Part shown: in pieces, positions 58,591 through 64,000 of the stretch
Numbering within the stretch: the stretch's first letter is position 1
Layout: the number at the start of each line of letters is the position of its first letter
Assembly (NCBI GenBank): GCA_044433645.1
Contig: JAWXTK010000003.1
Location: 40,940 to 104,939 of the forward strand
Reading direction: 5' to 3'
DNA from: JAWXTK01 sp044433645
GTDB lineage: Bacteria > Bacteroidota > Bacteroidia > Bacteroidales > Rikenellaceae
DNA: 64,000 nt
Position numbers and translations under genes: made by a program
Notes under the pieces: generated by a model
The model's input: the letters and a program-made list of their open reading frames with translations, nothing else
The model's database searches: none
Told to the model about the DNA's origin: nothing

Positions 58591-58965
58591 TTGAGCCATA
58601 TTTTCACCTCGCAAATCATAAAAGGCAAGCAGCTTGGCCGCAGCCTTGGTTTTCCTACTGCTAACATGGCAGTTGACGATAATTTGCAACTCGAGAATGG
58701 GGTTTATGCAGTCAAAATTGAGCTCAACAATGTGAGTTATTTTGGTGTTGCAAACCTTGGATTTAAGCCTACGATAGAGGGTGATTTTCCTCGTACTTTA
58801 GAGGTTAATATCTTTGATTTTAGTGAGGATATTTATGGTCAAAGACTCCAAGTTGAGTTCCTGAAAAAAATCCGTAATCAACAAAAATTCTCATCGCTTG
58901 ATAAGCTAAAACAAAATATAGAACAAGATATTTTAAAAACAAAAGAATATATAAAATGTTTATAG
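58591..58965 (+). CDS. Standalone riboflavin kinase
   Basis: Phosphorylates riboflavin to FMN. 124 aa, just the kinase domain normally at the C-terminus of RibF: the essential ATP/flavin motif is GRSLGFPTANM (near residue 17), then GVYAVKIELNN, GVANLGFKPTI and LEVNIFDFSEDIYGQRLQVEF with the catalytic Glu. No N-terminal FAD synthetase domain. The start is TTG, because the only nearby ATG is followed by a stop two codons later. The end overlaps ahcY by ten bases. It complements the degenerate kinase domain of the RibF at 47031. Confidence 0.85.
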   Translation: MSHIFTSQIIKGKQLGRSLGFPTANMAVDDNLQLENGVYAVKIELNNVSYFGVANLGFKPTIEGDFPRTLEVNIFDFSEDIYGQRLQVEFLKKIRNQQKFSSLDKLKQNIEQDILKTKEYIKCL

Positions 58966-60374
58966 ACAATAACTTACCTTATAAGGTTGCAGACATCTCG
59001 CTTGCGAGTTGGGGTCGTAAAGAAATTGAGGTTTCAGAGCATGAAATGCCTGGACTTATGGCTTTGCGTAAGAAATTTGGCCACTCAAAACCTTTAAGTG
59101 GAGCTAGAATCATGGGCTCGCTTCACATGACAATTCAGACAGCCGTTTTAATCGAAACTTTGGTTGAATTAGGGGCTGATGTTCGTTGGTGTAGCTGCAA
59201 TATTTTCTCAACTCAAGACCATGCTGCGGCTGCTATTGCCGAGGCTGGCGTTCCTGTTTTTGCGTGGAAGGGCGAGAGCTTAGAGGAATATTGGTGGTGC
59301 ACGGCTCAGGCTTTGTCTTTTCCAGGTGGTTTTGGTCCAGACTTGATAGTTGATGATGGTGGTGATGCCACACTTATTATACATAAGGGTTACGCTGCCG
59401 AGAAAGATACTTCGACTATAGATTATGAGCCTTCATCATACGAAGAAAAAGTGATTTTAGACACTATTGCCTCACTTCTTAAAGAAGATTCCATGAAGTG
59501 GCATCGTGCAGTTGAGAGCTGGAAAGGTGTCTCAGAGGAGACTACAACAGGGGTTCACCGTCTTTATCAAATGTTCTCTCGTGGTGAATTATTAGTGCCT
59601 GCTATCAACGTAAATGACTCGGTGACTAAGAGTAAATTCGATAATCTTTATGGCTGTCGCGAGTCTTTGGCCGACGGAATTAAGCGTGCTACAGACGTGA
59701 TGATAGCTGGTAAAGTTGTTGTGGTTTGTGGTTTTGGTGATGTTGGTAAAGGTTGTGCTAGAAGCATGGCTAGTTACGGTGCACGAGTTATCGTCACTGA
59801 GATTGACCCGATTTGTGCTTTGCAAGCTGCTATGGAAGGTTTTGAGGTTAGGGTGTTGGAAGATGCTCTAAAAGACGGTAATATTTATGTGACTACAACG
59901 GGTAACTGCGACGTTATAACACTTGAACACATGCAGGGTATGCGCGATCAAGCCATAGTTTGTAATATAGGTCACTTTGATAATGAGATTCAAATGAGCA
60001 GACTAGAGGCTTGTACTACGGTTAAGCACCAAAACATTAAACCTCAGGTAGATAAGTTTACATTTGAGAGTGGAAATAGCATATTTATCCTAGCCGAAGG
60101 ACGTTTGGTTAATCTTGGTTGTGCTACGGGACATCCATCGTTTGTGATGAGTAACTCGTTTACAAATCAGGTGTTAGCTCAGATAGAATTGTGGGAAAAT
60201 CGTGATAATTTAGAGGTTGCTGTAACTCGCCTACCTAAACATTTGGACGAGGAAGTTGCTCGCCTTCACCTTGAAACGATAGGTGTTAAGTTAACTAAAT
60301 TATCTGACGCTCAGGCAGATTATATAGGCGTGTCGGTGGATGGGCCTTATAAGGCTGAGCATTATAGATATTAA
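58956..60374 (+). CDS. ahcY: Adenosylhomocysteinase
   Basis: Hydrolyses S-adenosylhomocysteine to adenosine and homocysteine, regenerating the MetH substrate. 472 aa with the substrate-binding segments (SLHMTIQTAVLIETL, CNIFSTQDHAAAAIA), NAD-binding GFGDVGKGCARSMASYG, TEIDPICALQA, and the C-terminal Lys/Tyr tail GPYKAEHYRY that closes the neighbouring subunit. Starts inside the riboflavin kinase gene. Confidence 0.97.
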   Translation: MFIDNNLPYKVADISLASWGRKEIEVSEHEMPGLMALRKKFGHSKPLSGARIMGSLHMTIQTAVLIETLVELGADVRWCSCNIFSTQDHAAAAIAEAGVPVFAWKGESLEEYWWCTAQALSFPGGFGPDLIVDDGGDATLIIHKGYAAEKDTSTIDYEPSSYEEKVILDTIASLLKEDSMKWHRAVESWKGVSEETTTGVHRLYQMFSRGELLVPAINVNDSVTKSKFDNLYGCRESLADGIKRATDVMIAGKVVVVCGFGDVGKGCARSMASYGARVIVTEIDPICALQAAMEGFEVRVLEDALKDGNIYVTTTGNCDVITLEHMQGMRDQAIVCNIGHFDNEIQMSRLEACTTVKHQNIKPQVDKFTFESGNSIFILAEGRLVNLGCATGHPSFVMSNSFTNQVLAQIELWENRDNLEVAVTRLPKHLDEEVARLHLETIGVKLTKLSDAQADYIGVSVDGPYKAEHYRY

Positions 60375-60396
60375 TGGTTTAATGAAATTTATACTA

Positions 60397-60520
60397 GGGG
60401 CGATTAATAAGCATTCATCTGCTGCCTTCTAGCTTTTCAGCCTAATACTCACGTACCTTAAAGTACGCTCCGTTTACGCTGAAAGTCAGAGCGTTGCATC
60501 TAAATACTTATTAGTCACCC
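60397..60520 (+). repeat. Dispersed intergenic repeat, copy B, long imperfect palindrome
   Basis: The right part (from 60461) matches 8004-8070 at about 90%. Here the whole unit is palindromic: GGGGCGATTAATAAG (60397-60411) faces CTTATTAGTCACCC (60507-60520), CTTTTCAGC (60433-60441) faces GCTGAAAG (60478-60485), and CGTAC (60452-60456) faces GTACG (60463-60467) round a 6-base loop. It lies between ahcY and asnB. Confidence 0.75.
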
Positions 60521-60526
60521 TGCGTT

Positions 60527-60582
60527 ATACTACAAAGGGAGTGACCAACATTTATACTTGTTAGTCACTCCCTTTGTAGTAT
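60527..60582. terminator. Long hairpin between ahcY and asnB
   Basis: A 24-bp stem with one mismatch: ATACTACAAAGGGAGTGACC (60527-60546) and the four bases after it pair with 60559-60582; loop TTTATACT. It begins 153 bases after ahcY and ends five bases before the asnB stop. A strong transcription end for both strands, though the T tracts are short. Confidence 0.65.
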
Positions 60583-60586
60583 TTGA

Positions 60587-62257
60587 TTATTTGCTTAAAT
60601 CAGTGTTGTGAACTCCAAGTACTGCACGCCCCGAAGGATCGTTTAAGTTTTGGAAAGAAGCATCCCAGGCCAAAGCCGTAGGTGTGCTACATGCAACCGA
60701 AGGAACTGAAGGAACACACTCAGATGCAGTTTTTGAAGGGAAATGCTCCTCGAAAATGCAACGATAATAGTATTCTTCTTTGTTTTGTGGAGTGTTGATA
60801 GGGAAGCGCTCAGAGGCTTTTTCCATATCTTGGTCTGATACAGCGTTTGTAGTGATTTCTTTAAGTGAATCTATCCAACTGTAACCAACACCGTCAGAGA
60901 ATTGCTCTTTTTGACGCCATGCAACTTCCTTAGGCAAAATATCTTCAAAAGCTTTTCGCAAAATCCATTTTTCCATGCGACCGTCCTTAGCCATTTTAGC
61001 CTCAGGATTAATACGCATCGCTACGTCCATAAATTCTTTGTCAAGGAAAGGCACACGACCTTCTACACCCCATGCTGATAGTGCTTTGTTGGCTCTAAGG
61101 CAGTCGTAAAGGTGAAGTTTGTCGATTTTTCTAAGTGTTTCCTCGTGGAATTCTTGAGCATTAGGAGCTTTATGGAAGTAAAGGTAACCACCGAAAATCT
61201 CGTCAGCACCCTCGCCCGAAAGCACCATTTTGATACCCATAGATTTAATTACTCGCGACAATAAATACATAGGAGTAGATGCACGAACAGTTGTAACATC
61301 GTAAGTCTCAAGGAAATAGATGACATCATTGATAGCATCTAGACCTTCTTGAACTGTATAGTGAACTTCGTGGTGAACGGTTTTAATGTGATCAGCTACT
61401 TTTTGAGCAGCTATTAAGTCTGGCGCGCCTTTTAATCCCACTGCAAATGAGTGTAACTGAGGCCACCATGCTGCATCTTGGCTATCAGATTCAACCCTGT
61501 GAGAAGAATATTCTTTAGCAACAGCAGAAATAATTGAAGAGTCAAGACCTCCAGAAAGCAAAACTCCGTAAGGAACATCAGACATAAGTTGACGTTTTAC
61601 AGATGCTTTAAGTGCATCGCGAAGATCCTCTACGCTAGCGCCGTTGTCTTTGACTGCGTCGTACTGCATCCAGTCGCGTTTGTAGTAACGCACCATTTTG
61701 TTCTCTTTGCTAGAGAAATAGTGACCTGGCAAGAAAGGCTCGATGCGAGTGCAAAACCCCTCAAGTGCTTTGAGCTCAGATGCAACAAAAACTTGTTTGT
61801 TTGCGTCCCAACCTATATACAAAGGAATAACTCCGATAGTATCGCGAGCAATAAGGTATTCGTCGTTTTCAATATCATAAAGCGCAAAAGCAAAAATACC
61901 ATTGATTTTCTCAAGTAGTTCAACTCCCATTTTTTTGTATAAAGGAAGTATAACCTCGCAGTCTGAACCAGTTTGAAACTGATACTCATTTGCTAGTTCT
62001 TCTCTAATCTCAAGGTGATTATAAATCTCTCCGTTAACAGCCAAAACCATGTTGCCGTCAGCACTATACAAAGGTTGGCCACCCGATTGAGGGTCAACAA
62101 TAGAAAGACGCTCATGAGAAATAATAGCTTTATCCCCACAGTAAATGCCAGACCAATCTGGTCCACGATGTCTGATTTTTTTAGACATCTTTAGTATTTG
62201 TGAACGCAATTCTTTTTTATCTTGCGTAATATCAAATACACCTACAAATCCACACAT
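60587..62257 (-). CDS. asnB: Asparagine synthase (glutamine-hydrolysing), class B
   Basis: Makes asparagine from aspartate, ATP and glutamine. 556 aa; the N-terminal Cys2 glutaminase (MCGFVGVFDITQ), RGPDWSGIY, HERLSIVDPQSGGQPLY and NGEIYNH, then the synthetase domain with the pyrophosphate loop LLSGGLDSSIISAVA and SGEGADEIFGGYLYFHKAP. The long C-terminal tail (ASFQNLNDPSGRAVLGVH) is as in E. coli AsnB. Confidence 0.97.
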   Translation of the reverse strand: MCGFVGVFDITQDKKELRSQILKMSKKIRHRGPDWSGIYCGDKAIISHERLSIVDPQSGGQPLYSADGNMVLAVNGEIYNHLEIREELANEYQFQTGSDCEVILPLYKKMGVELLEKINGIFAFALYDIENDEYLIARDTIGVIPLYIGWDANKQVFVASELKALEGFCTRIEPFLPGHYFSSKENKMVRYYKRDWMQYDAVKDNGASVEDLRDALKASVKRQLMSDVPYGVLLSGGLDSSIISAVAKEYSSHRVESDSQDAAWWPQLHSFAVGLKGAPDLIAAQKVADHIKTVHHEVHYTVQEGLDAINDVIYFLETYDVTTVRASTPMYLLSRVIKSMGIKMVLSGEGADEIFGGYLYFHKAPNAQEFHEETLRKIDKLHLYDCLRANKALSAWGVEGRVPFLDKEFMDVAMRINPEAKMAKDGRMEKWILRKAFEDILPKEVAWRQKEQFSDGVGYSWIDSLKEITTNAVSDQDMEKASERFPINTPQNKEEYYYRCIFEEHFPSKTASECVPSVPSVACSTPTALAWDASFQNLNDPSGRAVLGVHNTDLSK

Positions 62258-62319
62258 ATATATAAATTAAATATTGTTATTTCTTTTTCTGCTTTTTTCG
62301 CCACAAAAAAGTCTAGCAA

Positions 62320-62327
62320 CAAATGTA
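62320..62327 (-). promoter_or_regulatory. -7 box of asnB
   Basis: TACATTTG on the minus strand, 62 bases before the ATG, with TTTT at the -33 position (62350-62347). Implies a leader of about 55 nt. Confidence 0.5.
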
Positions 62328-62376
62328 GCTATAATAATTTTTTAAAAAAATATATTGTTTATTTTTTATCACTATA

Positions 62377-63870
62377 TTACTCAAATGTATAATATTCCCA
62401 TTTTGCTATGCCTTTTTCGGCTAATTGCTTGTTGTATCTTATGGTTTGGGGGGCATCGCCTGTGTAGCGTCTGTTCTCGTTGATTAGATAAGGCTTCATT
62501 TCATCCCACCAAGCGTCGTATTCTTTGCTTAGTTTAGCAACTACTTCTGGGTACTTGTCATAAACATTTACCTTTTCGTAAGGGTCGTTTTCTATATCAT
62601 ATAGCAGGGTGTTGTTTACAAATCTCCATTTTTGAGTTCTTACAGCACAACCTTTATATTTATTCTCTTCGGGATTTTGTCCTTGTTTCCAACGGCCTAC
62701 GTGGATATAAAGATTTCTGTCTTCCCACTTAGCATTAGGGTTCTCTAACAATGGCAGCAATGAGCGACCGTCTAATTTTTGTGTTTTTTTAGCTATTTTA
62801 GCGCCTGCTAACTCGCAGAAAGTTTTGTAAAAATCTATGTGTGCAACTAATGCGTTAATGTCTTTGCCCTCAGATAGTACACCTTTCCAGTACCAGAACG
62901 AAGGAACGTGAGTACCTCCCTCAAAAGGTGTGTTTTTACCTGTTTTAAATCCTCCTCTTGGTAGTGCAACTCTTTTGCCATTTCTGCTTCCTTTGCTAAC
63001 ACCTTGGCCATTGTCAGTCATAAATATTATTAAAGTATTTTCAAGAGCATCCCATTTCTTAAGTTGAGCCATGAAGTCTCCAACATTATCATCTATGTTT
63101 TCTATCATACCGTAACGGCCTGCTGTGTTGTCGTTCCAACCAGCCTCAAGGAATTTTTGTCTGTATTTCTCAGGTGCAATAAAAGGACCATGAGGTGCAT
63201 TAAGTGGAATATATGCAAAGTAGGGCACTTTTTTGTCTATTTTTTTCTTAATCCATCCTAGGGCTGCATTAAAGAATAAATCTGTACAGAAACCGTCTGT
63301 AGCCACGATTTGGTCGTTGTGAAGGATTGCATTGTCAAAATACATACCTTCTTTAATAGTGTTAGGTGGGAAGTCGGCACAACTACTGTTTTTAAAAGAT
63401 TGGCCTATGCCACCTGCACCATGAATGAATACTTCGTTAAATCCTCTGTTGTAAGGTTGATAAGCATCCTCGTCACCTAAATGCCATTTACCAAAGATAG
63501 CTGTTTGATAACCAGCCTTTTGCATTTGCTCAGGGAAGGTTATGTGAGAGATGTTCATGATTTCACGCTCCAAAATAGTGTGGGTTACCCCATTCTTGAA
63601 AGAGTGAACACCCGACATAAGTGCTGCGCGCGAAGGTGCACTCGTAGGGCTAACGTGCATCTCTGTAAAACGAGTAGATTCTGCGTAGAATTTATCTATG
63701 TTAGGAGTGCTAATAAATTTGTTTCCCATGCAAGACATATCACCCATGCCTTGGTCGTCAGTTAGGATGAAAATTATATTCGGTCTAGAACCTTCAAGTG
63801 ACTTGGCACTCAGGTTTGCGACAGCGCAAATCCCCATTACTAACGAAGTGTTGAAAATTGTTGTATTCAT
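62377..63870 (-). CDS. Secreted sulfatase (serine-type)
   Basis: 497 aa with an N-terminal signal peptide (residues about 1-22). Sulfatase features: NIIFILTDDQGMGDMSC (metal-binding Asp pair), the formylglycine motif S-x-P-S-R within SPTSAPSRAALMSG, IFGKWHLGD, PYFAYIPLNAPHGP and MTDNGQG. A Ser at the modified position requires the radical SAM anSME-type maturase, as usual in Bacteroidota. It probably releases sulfate from host or algal glycans. Its ATG is only 19 bases from the end of an IS30-family transposase gene, so its original promoter may be lost or replaced. Confidence 0.93.
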   Translation of the reverse strand: MNTTIFNTSLVMGICAVANLSAKSLEGSRPNIIFILTDDQGMGDMSCMGNKFISTPNIDKFYAESTRFTEMHVSPTSAPSRAALMSGVHSFKNGVTHTILEREIMNISHITFPEQMQKAGYQTAIFGKWHLGDEDAYQPYNRGFNEVFIHGAGGIGQSFKNSSCADFPPNTIKEGMYFDNAILHNDQIVATDGFCTDLFFNAALGWIKKKIDKKVPYFAYIPLNAPHGPFIAPEKYRQKFLEAGWNDNTAGRYGMIENIDDNVGDFMAQLKKWDALENTLIIFMTDNGQGVSKGSRNGKRVALPRGGFKTGKNTPFEGGTHVPSFWYWKGVLSEGKDINALVAHIDFYKTFCELAGAKIAKKTQKLDGRSLLPLLENPNAKWEDRNLYIHVGRWKQGQNPEENKYKGCAVRTQKWRFVNNTLLYDIENDPYEKVNVYDKYPEVVAKLSKEYDAWWDEMKPYLINENRRYTGDAPQTIRYNKQLAEKGIAKWEYYTFE

Positions 63871-63885
63871 AATTTAATTATTGCT

Positions 63886-64000
63886 GAATTCAACCTGCAA
63901 ATGCAACTGAATTCATAGTTAATATTTGTTTAAATTTTTCATTTGGTGTGAGGTAGCCGAGCCTTTTACGAGGGCGATTATTTAGCTTGTTTTCAATCCA
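63886..64000 (-). mobile_element. Right end of an IS30-family insertion sequence (partial)
   Basis: The transposase 3' end plus a near-palindrome around the stop codon (GAATTCA 63886-63892 facing TGAATTC 63908-63914, with TGCA on both sides of the centre). The exact terminal inverted repeat and target duplication cannot be fixed because the left end lies outside the window. Confidence 0.65.
63890..64000 (-). CDS. IS30-family transposase (C-terminal 36 aa, partial)
   Basis: The last residues read NNRPRKRLGYLTPNEKF followed by KQILTMNSVAFAG and a TGA stop. IENKLNNRPRKRLGY is the conserved C-terminal signature of IS30-type DDE transposases, just after the catalytic Glu. The rest of the gene continues beyond the window. 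It lies immediately upstream of the sulfatase gene, on the same strand. Confidence 0.88.
   Translation of the reverse strand, partial: WIENKLNNRPRKRLGYLTPNEKFKQILTMNSVAFAG

Noticed and set aside
60527..60582. CRISPR-like repeat
   Set aside because: It is one long hairpin with two arms and a loop, not repeats with spacers.

Overview
The window is A+T-rich chromosomal DNA from a member of the Bacteroidota, most likely order Bacteroidales. Many genes are preceded by the Bacteroidota promoter pattern (TTTG-like -33 box, about 19 bp, TAnnTTTG -7 box). A RicT (PSP1)-GldH-TrmB operon, HU-CCDC81/SPOR architecture, serine-type sulfatase, YwqE/CpsB phosphatase and Bacteroidota-style signal peptidase all agree with this. 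Shine-Dalgarno sequences are mostly weak, with AGGAG-like sites before lgt and the thioesterase as exceptions. I cannot assign a family or species.

Layout. 1-2.1 kb: end of a glycan-locus pair (pyruvyl transferase, F420-hydrogenase-beta-like Fe-S protein). 2.2-5.1 kb: adk and thiL behind interleaved divergent promoters, RidA, two META-domain lipoproteins. 5.2-8.0 kb: an envelope-stress module made of an ECF sigma factor, a putative anti-sigma and three secreted LTxxQ-type proteins; two divergent promoters carry the same ECF-like motif. 8.1-13.5 kb: CpsB-type phosphatase, outer-membrane barrel and large TPR protein, directly downstream of tRNA-Arg. 13.7-16.5 kb: operon of a degenerate S24-type regulator, riboflavin synthase, lgt and an HU/SPOR membrane protein. 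16.7-20.4 kb: tRNA-His, DEAD-box helicase with a structured leader, XerD-like recombinase, CYTH protein. 20.4-24.4 kb: MATE pump, tandem beta-propeller paralogues, small doubtful genes. 24.4-26.9 kb: ricT-gldH-trmB. 26.9-33.2 kb (minus strand): glutaminyl cyclase, metH, metF and a glycosyltransferase-like gene. 33.3-36.7 kb: serS, an 8Fe-8S ferredoxin, mqnC, truA. 36.8-45.6 kb: an eight-gene run dapB-lepB-yigZ-pyrB-pyrI-uvrA-M16 peptidase-O-methyltransferase. 45.6-52.2 kb: HAD phosphatase, rex, an FAD-synthetase-type RibF, guaB, thioesterase, htpG, a 59-aa Cys protein. 52.2-58.5 kb (minus strand): nadB-prfC-manA and merR-nif3-zinc ribbon. 58.6-64 kb: standalone riboflavin kinase, ahcY, asnB, secreted sulfatase and the end of an IS30-family transposase.

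Most of the window is housekeeping. The points most worth following up are the duplicated ECF-type promoters with their LTxxQ proteins, the split of RibF into two loci about 11 kb apart, a dispersed intergenic repeat (one copy a long imperfect palindrome), the structured helicase leader, and the S24-like regulator that has lost both catalytic residues. No CRISPR array, rRNA, prophage or replication origin was seen.
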